A stretch of DNA of 64,000 bases from positions 1 through 64,000 of the forward strand of contig JAILAR010000106.1 in assembly GCA_024681515.1 (NCBI GenBank), in the 5' to 3' direction. Every line of letters begins with the position of its first letter. Position 1 is the stretch's first letter. A program made the position numbers and the translations under genes. Positions 25,761 to 34,877 of the stretch are shown here, piece after piece. Under the pieces are notes generated by a model, which saw nothing but the letters and a program-made list of their open reading frames with translations, had not been told where the DNA came from and searched no databases. This stretch comes from Eubacterium sp. (GTDB taxonomy: Bacteria; Bacillota; Clostridia; Lachnospirales; Lachnospiraceae).

Positions 25761-28700
25761 ATGGTAAATGGGAAGATCGCGCTCCTGCTTGGACAGGCAG
25801 ATGAGGGCTATCAGCAGAATTTTATACGGGGTGTGATGCGGCAGGCATTTGCCGACGGATTTGAGGTATATGTTTTTTCCATGTACATCAAATATCAGAA
25901 CACAAAGGAACGGGAGATCGGGGACTCCAATATTTATAATCTGATCCCCTGGGATTCCTTTGATGCGGCGATCCTGCTTTCGGATACGATCCAGACCCCT
26001 GATGTGGAGAAGAAGCTTCAGGAGCATATCCATGAAGTATTCCAGGGGCCGGTAGTTTGTGTTGATACGGACAGCGATTATTTTATGAATTACTGGACTG
26101 ACGGTTATCAGTCAGTCTATCAGCTGGTATCGCACATGATCGACGTGCATGGAGCGAAGGATATTGCATTTCTGACGGGACGAAGGCACCATAAGCACTC
26201 CCTGCGTCGGGCCGCGGCTTATCGTGCGGCTATGCAGGATCACGGACTTGAGGTGGATGAGGAACGTCGGATCCTTTACGGAGATTTCTGGTATACCAGT
26301 GGAAGCTGGGCAGCAGAGACGCTGCTGAGGGAGAAGGGACGGATGCCCCAGGCTATCGTGTGTGCAAATGATCAGATGGCCATCGGTGTGGCTGAGACTC
26401 TGGAGAAGAACGGCGTCCGGATCCCGGAGGATGTGCTTATTGCCGGATATGGTGCTACGGAGGAAGGAATGCTCAGTCCGAAATCCCTGACTTCGGCCCA
26501 GGTACCTGCGGAGTATTACGGTGTCTATTCGGTACGGACCATAGAGCAGATGCTCGCGGGGGTGGAAACCTCCAAGCCGGATTACAGACCGGAACTTTTC
26601 CTGGGAGAAAGCTGCGGATGTCATGATGTTGTGGATATCCTTCGGGGGCATAAGCGTGAAAAATGGACCTCGAACTCTTCGGATGAAGGATATTACTCGA
26701 TCCATAATACGTTGCTGGATGATATGCTCCGGTGTGATAATCTGGATGATTTCCTCGGACATGTCTATGAGAATCTGTATCAGATCCATGATCTGGAACG
26801 GTTTGATCTGTTCCTGAATGATCTCTGGATGAAGCCGGAAGACATGATGACCAGAGAATTTCCGAAGAAAGGGTATTCGGATATCATGCTGCATGCCATT
26901 CACTACGAGGCAGTGGATGCAACGCATGGATGGGCAGGAACGAAGAACATCTGTCAGAGTGAGAAGTTGATTCCGGATGTGGACCGCAGTACACCGAGAG
27001 GATACATTTTTACTCCGGTATTTGTAGAGGATGTCTGCTTTGGCTATGCCATGATCAGCTTCGGAAACCAGCCCCGCAGCTATGATGAGGTCTATCGGCT
27101 GTGGATCCGGTCTCTGGCAAGGGGGCTTGAGGAACTTCGCAGGAAGGTGCTCATGCAGGTTCTGGAGATCCGTGTAGCCGGACTGGAACGGCAGAAGTTC
27201 CAGAGTACATCTGTAACCTCCGAGGAGCAGGAAGCAGGCGACGGACTTACGGAAGAAGAACTGCAGGATCGCATGGAAGTGGAGCGGATCCTTGACAATA
27301 ATCTGTTCAAATATCATTTTCAGCCCATCGTTCGCGTGAAGGACGGCGAGATCTATTCGTACGAAGCGCTGATGCGATCGAAAACGGACAAGATGATCTC
27401 GCCGCTGGAGATCATCCGTCATGCTACCGCATTGGACCGTCTGGTGGATATTGAAAAATATACGTTCCTGAATGTGCTTCGAATCCTGGAAGATAATCCG
27501 GAGGTCTTTGAAGGAAGAAGACTTTTCATCAACAGTATCCCCGGTTGCTGGATCCCGGAAGAGGATCTGAAGAAGGTTCGTTCCATGATCAAGGATAATC
27601 CGGGCACGGTGGTGGTGGAACTGACGGAGCAGGCAGAGATCGCAGAGTCCGATATCAATCAGCTGAAGCGGGATCTTCGCCAGTTGGGTGCGGGTATCGC
27701 GGTCGATGACTATGGAACCGGATATTCCAATATCAGTAACCTTCTCCGGTATATGCCGGACGTGGTAAAGATCGACCGGTCCCTGCTGACCGATATTCAT
27801 AACAGCACACAGAAGCAGCATTTCGTAAGAGATGCCATCGAATTCTGTCACAGTAACAATATCCTGGCGCTGGCCGAGGGTGTGGAGACCTCGGAAGAAC
27901 TGCATGAGGTGATCCGCCTCGGTGCAGACCTGATCCAGGGATACTATACGGGACGTCCGTCCGAAGAGATCAAAACTGCCATCGACGGAAATATCAAGGA
28001 CGAGATCGCCCGCTATTACCGCGAGGTAGTGGAGGGAACGGGAGAGAAGGAATTCATTGCGGGACGCATCAACCGGATCTCCGTCAGCAATCTGGTGCGG
28101 GATCACAAGACCACCATCGTTATCGGAGATAAAGACGCTACATTCCGCGACATTACCATCGTAGGTATGCCGGGTCTGACCCATGCGCTGAACATTGAGA
28201 TCCTGGAAGGCTATGACGGCAGAGTTACGTTGGAAAATGTGGTCCTGACCAGTATGAAGAAGAGACCTTGCATCCGTCTTGCGGATAATGTGAATCTGAC
28301 ACTTCGCCTCATAGGCCTGAACCGTCTGATGGACGGCGGTATCCTGGTTCCGGAATCCTCCTGCCTGAATGTGGAAGGCGCAGGAAGCCTGACGGTGAAG
28401 ATCGACGGTACCGGAGGATACGGGATCGGCAACCTGCCGGATTCCAGACACGGAGACATTTCCTTCTATCAGGATGGGGATATCCGCCTGGATCTGAACG
28501 GGAAGCATGTGGTGGGTATCGGTTCCGGCCAGGGCGGAAATATCGCGATCCATCGCGGAAAGTATGATATTTATCTGAACGGTGATGAGACCGTGGGCAT
28601 CGGTGCGGTAGACGGAGATTCCAATCTGGAGATCCATGACTGCGAGGCAACGGTGGATCTTGCCGTGGACAGCGGCGTCTGCATCGGAAGCGTACATCAG

Positions 28701-29102
28701 AATGCCAGCGTGAAGATCTGGAGCTCTCTGGCAAAATGTAATATTGCCGGGAAGCGGATCACGGCAGTGGGAACCATTGACGGTGCCCAGGCGAAGGTGG
28801 ACGTTCACGACATGGGGTTGATACTGAATGTAAACGGCGACCTGACCTCCGGGATCGGAAGCCTCTGCGGCAAGTCGGCACTGAAGGTTGTAAACGGTTC
28901 CTTCCGTTATACTGGTTCCGGACTGGAAGCATACTGCTACGGAGGGCAGACGGAAGATACGGATCTCTATGTGGCAAATGCGGATGTGAGTGTGGATATC
29001 AGTACGGAGATGGGTGCGGTTACAAAGGCACCGAAGGAAAAACAGGCCTTCCATTACGGAAGAAACCGCGTTCTTCTGAACGGATATCCGGTGGAAGATT
29101 GA
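25761..29102 (+). CDS. Cytosolic LacI-like sensor - EAL phosphodiesterase - beta-repeat protein
   Basis: In this 1113-aa protein, residues 1-285 form a LacI/Peripla_BP_3-type domain (KIALLLGQADEGYQQNFIRG, AIVCANDQMAIGVAETL, VRIPEDVLIAGYG) without DNA-binding or signal sequence. Residues ~515-750 form an EAL domain with all key motifs: SYEALMRS, FINSI, VVELTEQAE, VDDYGTGYSN, VVKIDRSLL, ALAEGVET and QGYYTGRP. It should therefore degrade c-di-GMP. Residues ~765-1100 are a right-handed beta-repeat region with recurring GIGSG/GIGAV/GIGSL steps spaced about 25-30 residues. This part resembles carbohydrate-binding beta-helices but here is cytosolic. It is the output opposite of the sensor-GGDEF protein at 16861. 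The function of the C-terminal part is unknown. Confidence 0.88.
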   Translation: MVNGKIALLLGQADEGYQQNFIRGVMRQAFADGFEVYVFSMYIKYQNTKEREIGDSNIYNLIPWDSFDAAILLSDTIQTPDVEKKLQEHIHEVFQGPVVCVDTDSDYFMNYWTDGYQSVYQLVSHMIDVHGAKDIAFLTGRRHHKHSLRRAAAYRAAMQDHGLEVDEERRILYGDFWYTSGSWAAETLLREKGRMPQAIVCANDQMAIGVAETLEKNGVRIPEDVLIAGYGATEEGMLSPKSLTSAQVPAEYYGVYSVRTIEQMLAGVETSKPDYRPELFLGESCGCHDVVDILRGHKREKWTSNSSDEGYYSIHNTLLDDMLRCDNLDDFLGHVYENLYQIHDLERFDLFLNDLWMKPEDMMTREFPKKGYSDIMLHAIHYEAVDATHGWAGTKNICQSEKLIPDVDRSTPRGYIFTPVFVEDVCFGYAMISFGNQPRSYDEVYRLWIRSLARGLEELRRKVLMQVLEIRVAGLERQKFQSTSVTSEEQEAGDGLTEEELQDRMEVERILDNNLFKYHFQPIVRVKDGEIYSYEALMRSKTDKMISPLEIIRHATALDRLVDIEKYTFLNVLRILEDNPEVFEGRRLFINSIPGCWIPEEDLKKVRSMIKDNPGTVVVELTEQAEIAESDINQLKRDLRQLGAGIAVDDYGTGYSNISNLLRYMPDVVKIDRSLLTDIHNSTQKQHFVRDAIEFCHSNNILALAEGVETSEELHEVIRLGADLIQGYYTGRPSEEIKTAIDGNIKDEIARYYREVVEGTGEKEFIAGRINRISVSNLVRDHKTTIVIGDKDATFRDITIVGMPGLTHALNIEILEGYDGRVTLENVVLTSMKKRPCIRLADNVNLTLRLIGLNRLMDGGILVPESSCLNVEGAGSLTVKIDGTGGYGIGNLPDSRHGDISFYQDGDIRLDLNGKHVVGIGSGQGGNIAIHRGKYDIYLNGDETVGIGAVDGDSNLEIHDCEATVDLAVDSGVCIGSVHQNASVKIWSSLAKCNIAGKRITAVGTIDGAQAKVDVHDMGLILNVNGDLTSGIGSLCGKSALKVVNGSFRYTGSGLEAYCYGGQTEDTDLYVANADVSVDISTEMGAVTKAPKEKQAFHYGRNRVLLNGYPVED

Positions 29103-29139
29103 TTTAGATTGAATTAGTGGAATCCCATGTGGAGGGCGT

Positions 29140-29820
29140 ATGAAATACAAATGTCCCTGCTGCGGATATTTTACCCTGGAAGAGAAGCCCGGGCATTATG
29201 AGGTTTGCCCGGTCTGCTTCTGGGAAGATGATCCGAAGGCCAAAGAAGCACCGAAGATCGCCTTTGGTGCAAATCAAATGAGTCTTGCGGAAGCACGGAG
29301 GAATTTTCTGGAGATCGGTGCATGCGAACCGGACGCTTTGAAGTCGGTTCGGGATCCATTGGAAGAAGAGATCAATCCGGCCTCCAAGCTTGAGTGTGTC
29401 CGTGCCACGAGGCTTTGGCAGAAGGCGGGGGCGTATTATGTAAGGATCCAGGCAAATAACCAACGATACGGTATCGACCTTGCAACGGAGTTTGACGAAC
29501 ATGACACGGAGGAAACCTGTTATGTGGTCCTTCTGGATCAGGGATTTCCCGTTGCGACCTGTCGGATGTTCAAGTGCAGCGAGGGATATATCGAGCTGGG
29601 CCGGGTGGTGGTGCTGCCGGATTATGAGCGCCGCGGGCTTGCAACCCGTCTGCTGTCTGAGGCAGAAGCCTGGGCAAAGGAAATGGGTTATAAACGGGTT
29701 GTGATCGAGGCCAGAACCGTTCTGGAGACTTTTTACGAAAAGCGGGGATATATCCTGCTGGCAAAGCATCCCGTTCGCAGGGAACCCTTTGACTGTGTGC
29801 AGATGGGCAAGAATCTGTAA
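29140..29820 (+). CDS. CPCC zinc-ribbon fused to GNAT acetyltransferase
   Basis: The N-terminal 60-70 residues of this 226-aa protein (YKCPCCGYFTLEE, then CPVCFWEDDP) match the CPCC cysteine-rich family, a small zinc-binding domain normally found alone. The remainder is a GNAT acetyltransferase: ELGRVVVLPDYERRGLATRL is the acetyl-CoA-binding motif A with the RGLA loop, followed by EAWAKEMGYKRVVIEA and FYEKRGYI. The substrate is unknown. The fusion joins two domains that I know as separate proteins; no frameshift or stop separates them. It follows the sensor-EAL gene by 38 nt. A good AUG with TGGAGGG upstream supports the start. Confidence 0.85.
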   Translation: MKYKCPCCGYFTLEEKPGHYEVCPVCFWEDDPKAKEAPKIAFGANQMSLAEARRNFLEIGACEPDALKSVRDPLEEEINPASKLECVRATRLWQKAGAYYVRIQANNQRYGIDLATEFDEHDTEETCYVVLLDQGFPVATCRMFKCSEGYIELGRVVVLPDYERRGLATRLLSEAEAWAKEMGYKRVVIEARTVLETFYEKRGYILLAKHPVRREPFDCVQMGKNL

Positions 29821-29827
29821 TTAATAA

Positions 29828-30005
29828 TATGATGATAGGGTCAAAAGGTCCGAGCGACGCGCCTCAGCGGTCGCTTGAGACCTTAATTGACCCGCCGAAC
29901 ACGAATGACGAGAGCCGTGAGTGTTCCCGCAGCACATTGCACACGTAGTATGCGTGCTGCGGATCATCAGCTGGGGGCAAAATACCTTTTGACCCCAGCA
30001 TCATA
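29828..30005. repeat. 178-bp element with 22-bp terminal inverted repeats
   Basis: TATGATGATAGGGTCAAAAG at the left end and its inverse at the right end match in 20 of 22 positions. Inside are hairpins AGCGAC/GTCGCT, GAACAC/GTGTTC and CCGCAGCAC/GTGCTGCGG. The left GGGTCAAAAGGTC can also pair locally with GACCTTAATTGACCC at 29879-29893, which would compete with the terminal pairing. It may be a non-autonomous mobile element (MITE) or a switching RNA. There is no ORF in it. Confidence 0.65.
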
Positions 30006-30079
30006 ATATAGGTGATTCATTTGCGGCGGCCGATCAGGCCGCCGAAAACTATAATAGGGACTATGGAGGAACAAACATT

Positions 30080-30649
30080 TTGAATTCGGGAAAAAATCAA
30101 CTTATGAAGATCTGTCTCATCTTGGTAGGGGTCATGCTGCTGCTGATGGGACTTCTTTATCTTCTGACCCGTGGACTTGGGGAAGAAGAGGGTTTGGCCG
30201 AGACCGGTACCACGGTGTCTGTGGGGACGGAGGCTTCCGGCAGTGCAGGAGGAAGCACTGAGGCGGCATCGAGCGAGGCAGCGCAGACTGAGGCGGCATT
30301 GAGCGAGGCGGCGCAGACCGAGGCAGTATCGAGCGAGGCGGCGCGGACTGAGGCGGCATCTTCCGAAACAAAGACCGAGATCACCTACTGGTTCCGTACA
30401 AAAGCTCAGCGTGACCAGCATTACGAAAAACACGGAAAAGAGATGGGTTTTGCCTCTGCGGAAGATTATTTACGTGCGGCAAACGAAGTGGTAAAAGATC
30501 CTTCAAGTTTACATAAGATTGAAAAAGAGGACGGAGACGATGTTTATTACCGCGAAGCGGACAATGCGTTCGTGATCGTTTCCACGGACGGCTATATTCG
30601 GACGTTCTTTTATCCGAGCGGCGGAAAATCCTATTACGACAGGCAGTGA
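30080..30649 (+). CDS. Membrane-anchored protein with repeat linker and BECR-toxin-like C-terminal domain
   Basis: The 189-aa protein appears to use a TTG start; GGAGG lies 10 nt upstream, while the next ATG (30104) has no ribosome binding site. An N-terminal membrane helix (ICLILVGVMLLLMGLLYLL) is followed by an Ala/Glu/Ser linker with repeated EAASSEAAQT units. The C-terminal ~85 residues contain HYEKHGKEMGFASAEDYLRA and FVIVSTDGYIRTFFYPS. This pattern resembles the small nuclease-like domains at the ends of polymorphic toxins (BECR fold). No immunity gene is adjacent, and the chain is a short anchored protein rather than a toxin, so it may be a domesticated or regulatory version. Function not established. 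Confidence 0.6.
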   Translation: MNSGKNQLMKICLILVGVMLLLMGLLYLLTRGLGEEEGLAETGTTVSVGTEASGSAGGSTEAASSEAAQTEAALSEAAQTEAVSSEAARTEAASSETKTEITYWFRTKAQRDQHYEKHGKEMGFASAEDYLRAANEVVKDPSSLHKIEKEDGDDVYYREADNAFVIVSTDGYIRTFFYPSGGKSYYDRQ

Positions 30650-30677
30650 TCACACCTATTTGTAAATGATTGTTTAT

Positions 30678-30706
30678 TTGACACAGATTCCATAGTTATG
30701 TACTAT
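30678..30706 (+). promoter_or_regulatory. Promoter of the RND exporter gene
   Basis: TTGACA, 17 bp, TACTAT. It leaves a leader of about 40 nt with GAGAGG before the ATG. Confidence 0.65.
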
Positions 30707-30752
30707 CGTAACGTGGAATATTTCCAAGATAACAGATAGAGAGGACGATTTA

Positions 30753-33700
30753 ATGCTTTCGAAATTCAGTGTAAAAAGGCCGTTTACCGTCCTGGTCGGG
30801 GTCGTTCTGATCCTGGTCCTGGGGTATGTGGCTTACGGAAAAATGACCGCGGATCTGCTCCCCAACATGAGCTTTCCCTACGTGATCATCATTACGACGG
30901 ATATGGGCGCCAGCCCGGAGGAAGTGGAGTCTGACGTAACGGCCAAGCTGGAGGCAAGCCTTGCCACCACATCGAATCTGAAGACGCTTCAATCCATGTC
31001 ACGGAACAGTGTATCCATTGTGATCCTGGAATATGAGCAGACGGCGAATATGGACTCCACCATGATCGAGATCCAGCAGAAACTGGATCAGACGAAGGCG
31101 GGCTTCACGGATCGCGTGGGTTCCCCCATGATCATGCAGATCAATCCGAATATGCTTCCTATCATGGTAGCGGCTGTCGGCGTAGAGGATATGGAGCCGA
31201 CAGAGGTGACGACCTATGTTGAGAACAGCATTATCCCGCAGCTGGAGAGTATAGAGGGCGTAGCTTCGGTTACTGCTTCCGGCGGGATCACGGAGACACT
31301 TCAGGTGTCTCTGAATCAGGATAAGATCGACAAGCTGAATGAGAGAGTTCTCGGTGAGATCCGCGACCAGTTTAAAGAAGCGGAGGATGAGATTCAGAAG
31401 AATAAGGATGAGCTGGAAAGCGGAAAGAACAAGCTGGAAAGCGGAAAACAGACGCTGGCAGATCAGATCAGTGCCGGTGAAACGGAGCTGAATACCCGGA
31501 AGATCCAGCTGTATACCTCGGAAGCGGAAATGAACCGTCAGCTGGTGGGACTGCAATCCACGCAGCAGAGCATGGAAGAAGCGACCAAGATGCTGAACCA
31601 GACCATGGAAGGAGCAAAGCAGCTGCAGGACGGTATCGAGCAGCTGGATGCAGGTATCGTAGAAATGAAGGGTGTTCAGGATTCTCTGGCGCCGCTTGCG
31701 CTTCTCTCGGATGAGGAGCTTCAGGCAGCTACCGGTATGGACCGTGCTACCTATGAGGCACAGATGGCAGAGCTGGCAGGAAAGATTGCGGCGGCTGAAG
31801 CGCAGCGCGCGGCGCTTCAGACCCAGCTGGATAACCTGAACAGCCGGATCGCTGTGGCAGGACAGTCATTTTCGCAGTATGGTCTGGACATAAAGACCGT
31901 AGATGATCTCCCGGCGGCCATCGAAACACTGGAACAGAGCAAGGCTCAGGTGGCAGTGGGGATCGCTACCATTCAGGAGGCGCAGAAACAGGTGGAAGCC
32001 GGAAAGGCAACCATCGATGAGGCACTGACGGCCCTCAGCAAAAATGAGATCCTGGGGTCTCTTCAGATCAGTGATGCGTCCACACAGCTGATCACAGGTG
32101 CGGCTGCACTGGAAACCGCACAGCAGACCATTGACAAGACCAAGGCGGATGCCGAGGCCAAGGCGGACATTAATTCCGTACTTTCTGCTGACGTGATCCG
32201 TCAGCTGCTGGTGGCACAGAACTTTGATATGCCGGCAGGATATATCACCGAGGAGAACGGTCAGTTCCTGATCAAGGTCGGCGAATCCATCAAGACCGTG
32301 GAGGATCTTGAGAATCTGGTACTGATCGATCTCGGCATGGACAGTATCGGTAAGGTATATCTTACGGATATCGCGGATGTGGAGATCCAAAGCAATGCGG
32401 ACTCTACCTATGCGAAGATAGACGGAAAACCGGGCATGCTCCTCAGCTTTGAGAAGCAGACAGGATATGCCACCGGCGATGTGACGGATCTGATCCTGGC
32501 AAAGTTCGGGAGTCTGGAGAAGAATGAGACACAGAAGGTGCATTTCTCGACACTGATGGATCAGGGTATCTATATCGATATCATCGTGAAGTCCATCCTG
32601 ATGAACATGCTGGTGGGTGCGGGACTTGCGATCCTGGTGCTGCTGATCTTCCTCAGAGATTTCAGACCAACACTCATCATTGCCTGTGCGATCCCGCTTT
32701 CGGTCATCTTCGCCATCGTGCTGATGTACTTCTCCAATATCTCGCTGAATATCATTTCCATGTCGGGACTTGCGCTCGGTATCGGTATGTTGGTGGATAA
32801 CTCCATCGTAGTAATTGAAAATATCTTCCGTCTGCACCGTCTGGGTATGCCCATCAAGAAGGCCTGCGTGAACGGCGCGAGTCAGGTGGCGGCGGCCATT
32901 ACGTCCTCTACGTTAACTACGGTCTGCGTATTTGCGCCGATCATTTTCACGGAGGGTATTACAAGGCAGCTGTTCGTGGACATGGGTCTGACCATTCTGT
33001 ACACGCTGGGGGCCAGCCTTCTGGTTGCACTCACACTGGTTCCGGCCATGGCGCAGGGCGTCCTTCGGCGGCCGAAGGAGGTTCGCCAGGGCCTGTTCGA
33101 CAAGTTCCTGAATGTATACGGAAAGTTCCTCCGGAAGACGCTCCGGATGAAATGGCTGGTGTTCCTGCTGGCTGTCGGTATGCTGATGCTCAGCATCTGG
33201 CTGTCCCTTCGGAACGGAACCGCATTTATGCCGGAAATGACTTCTACGCAGGTGACGGTTACCCTGTCTGCTCCGGAGGAGGAGACTCGTGAATTTGAGG
33301 AAATGACTGGCTATGCGGACACGTTAATGGCAAATCTGGAAGGTGTGGATGACATCGAGACCATCGGTGCCATGACCGGTTCCGGTACGATGCTGGCCAG
33401 CATGGGCGGTGTCAGCATGGGCAACGGCAGTTCCGGCAGCACTAATACAAGTACGAAAGTAACGATGTATATCGTGCTGAAGAATGACTCCACCATTTCC
33501 AATGAGGATATCGAGCAGAAGATCCTGGATGCGGCAAAAGATCTGAACTGTGATGTAAATGTCAATACCCAGATGATGGACATGAGCATGCTGTATGGTT
33601 CCGGTGTGTCCATCCAGATCCGGGGACGTGATCTGAGTGTGCTGCAGGATCTGGCGCGTCAGATGGGTGACGAGTTGGAGAAGATCGACGGCGTGACAGG

Positions 33701-34817
33701 CGTGAACAATGGTCTTCGCAATATGGAGCATGAAGTCTATGTATCCGTAGATAAGGAGAAGGCTGCTAAGTACGGTATGACCGTAGCGCAGGTCTTCCAG
33801 CTGATCTATGTGAAGACGGCGGAGACCCAGCCCTCCATGAAGCTGTCGACCGCGACAAAAGATTATGATGTGTATGTCAATTCGGCGGAGCAGGCCAATA
33901 TGAGCCGCGAGGAGCTGTCGAAGATGACATTTACCTATAAGGATCCGAAGACCGGCGATGAGACCGAGGTGAAGCTGACGGAGGTGGCGACCATCACCGA
34001 GCGTGAAGAACTGGCCATCATCAACCGGGAAGCACAGACCAGATACATCAATGTTACCGCAAAGGTGGAAGACGGTTATAACATCGGACTTGTGGGAAAT
34101 GATGTGGAAAAGGCCATTAAAAAGATCGATGTACCGGAGGGCTACCTCATCAAAATGGGTGGCGAAAATGAGGCGATCAATGATGCCATGAGCCAGCTGC
34201 TGCTGATGCTCCTGCTGGCCGTGATCCTGATCTATCTGGTCATGGTGGCCCAGTTCCAGAGTCTGCTGTCGCCGTTTATCATCATGTTTACCATTCCGCT
34301 GGCATTTACGGGAGGCTTCCTGGCTCTGTGGATGTCCGGAAATGTAGTCTCCGTTATCGCGCTGATCGGTTTCGTCATGCTGGCAGGTGTCATCGTTAAT
34401 AACGGTATCGTGCTTGTGGATTATGTAAACCAGCTTCGGAGAGAAGGTCTTTCAAAGAAGGACGCTATCGTAGAGTCCGCAAAGACGCGCCTTCGTCCGG
34501 TACTGATGACCGCACTGACCACGATCATTTCCATGTCTACCATGGCGATCGGTATGGGACGCGGTACCGAAATGGCACAGCCTATGGCCATCGTTGTTGT
34601 AGGTGGTCTGGTCTACGGTACGCTGCTGACGCTGGTGGTGGTTCCGTGTCTGTATGACGCCATGAACCGTGAGAAGGATATGCGGGAAGAGGATATCGAA
34701 CTCGTGAAGGAGCCGGAGGATGCGGAGTTTGCGGAAGAATCGGATGTGGTAATGAGTGAAGCGGTTCCTGTTTCGCTGACGGGCGCCACGCAGCAGACAA
34801 CGCCCCCGATTCAGTAG
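30753..34817 (+). CDS. RND-family exporter with long coiled-coil insertion
   Basis: RND pumps use the proton gradient to export drugs, lipids or peptides. Motifs of the HAE1/AcrB-SwrC group are present: VKRPFTVLVGVVLIL as TM1, DLLPNMSFPYVIIITTDMGA, SMSGLALGIGMLVDNSIVVI in TM4 with proton-relay Asp, and GFVMLAGVIVNNGIVLVDY in the second half. About 12 membrane segments are seen. Typical length is ~1030-1050 aa; the extra ~300 of the 1354 residues lie mainly at residues 200-480, a heptad-rich coiled coil (EDEIQKNKDELESGKNKLES) in the first extracytoplasmic loop. No membrane-fusion or outer-membrane gene is nearby, as expected for a monoderm cell. The insertion may replace the adaptor by reaching through the wall. 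Acidic C-terminal tail. Confidence 0.9.
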   Translation: MLSKFSVKRPFTVLVGVVLILVLGYVAYGKMTADLLPNMSFPYVIIITTDMGASPEEVESDVTAKLEASLATTSNLKTLQSMSRNSVSIVILEYEQTANMDSTMIEIQQKLDQTKAGFTDRVGSPMIMQINPNMLPIMVAAVGVEDMEPTEVTTYVENSIIPQLESIEGVASVTASGGITETLQVSLNQDKIDKLNERVLGEIRDQFKEAEDEIQKNKDELESGKNKLESGKQTLADQISAGETELNTRKIQLYTSEAEMNRQLVGLQSTQQSMEEATKMLNQTMEGAKQLQDGIEQLDAGIVEMKGVQDSLAPLALLSDEELQAATGMDRATYEAQMAELAGKIAAAEAQRAALQTQLDNLNSRIAVAGQSFSQYGLDIKTVDDLPAAIETLEQSKAQVAVGIATIQEAQKQVEAGKATIDEALTALSKNEILGSLQISDASTQLITGAAALETAQQTIDKTKADAEAKADINSVLSADVIRQLLVAQNFDMPAGYITEENGQFLIKVGESIKTVEDLENLVLIDLGMDSIGKVYLTDIADVEIQSNADSTYAKIDGKPGMLLSFEKQTGYATGDVTDLILAKFGSLEKNETQKVHFSTLMDQGIYIDIIVKSILMNMLVGAGLAILVLLIFLRDFRPTLIIACAIPLSVIFAIVLMYFSNISLNIISMSGLALGIGMLVDNSIVVIENIFRLHRLGMPIKKACVNGASQVAAAITSSTLTTVCVFAPIIFTEGITRQLFVDMGLTILYTLGASLLVALTLVPAMAQGVLRRPKEVRQGLFDKFLNVYGKFLRKTLRMKWLVFLLAVGMLMLSIWLSLRNGTAFMPEMTSTQVTVTLSAPEEETREFEEMTGYADTLMANLEGVDDIETIGAMTGSGTMLASMGGVSMGNGSSGSTNTSTKVTMYIVLKNDSTISNEDIEQKILDAAKDLNCDVNVNTQMMDMSMLYGSGVSIQIRGRDLSVLQDLARQMGDELEKIDGVTGVNNGLRNMEHEVYVSVDKEKAAKYGMTVAQVFQLIYVKTAETQPSMKLSTATKDYDVYVNSAEQANMSREELSKMTFTYKDPKTGDETEVKLTEVATITEREELAIINREAQTRYINVTAKVEDGYNIGLVGNDVEKAIKKIDVPEGYLIKMGGENEAINDAMSQLLLMLLLAVILIYLVMVAQFQSLLSPFIIMFTIPLAFTGGFLALWMSGNVVSVIALIGFVMLAGVIVNNGIVLVDYVNQLRREGLSKKDAIVESAKTRLRPVLMTALTTIISMSTMAIGMGRGTEMAQPMAIVVVGGLVYGTLLTLVVVPCLYDAMNREKDMREEDIELVKEPEDAEFAEESDVVMSEAVPVSLTGATQQTTPPIQ

Positions 34818-34831
34818 AGAATGAAAAAATG

Positions 34832-34860
34832 CAAGGCAGGGGAACACCCTGCCTTGTTTT
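34832..34860 (+). terminator. Terminator of the RND exporter gene
   Basis: CAAGGCAGGG / CCCTGCCTTG stem with TTTT tail. Its position rules out the track start of the next ORF, which would place this hairpin in coding sequence. Confidence 0.85.
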
Positions 34861-34877
34861 ACAAAGGAGAGAAGTGT

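Noticed and set aside
26112-29150. Long antisense ORF (1012 aa, minus strand)
   Set aside because: Shadow of the sensor-EAL gene, whose domains are all clear on the plus strand.
34821-34877. Track start of the tandem Nudix ORF
   Set aside because: The added codons contain an intrinsic terminator, and a good ribosome binding site precedes the ATG at 34878.
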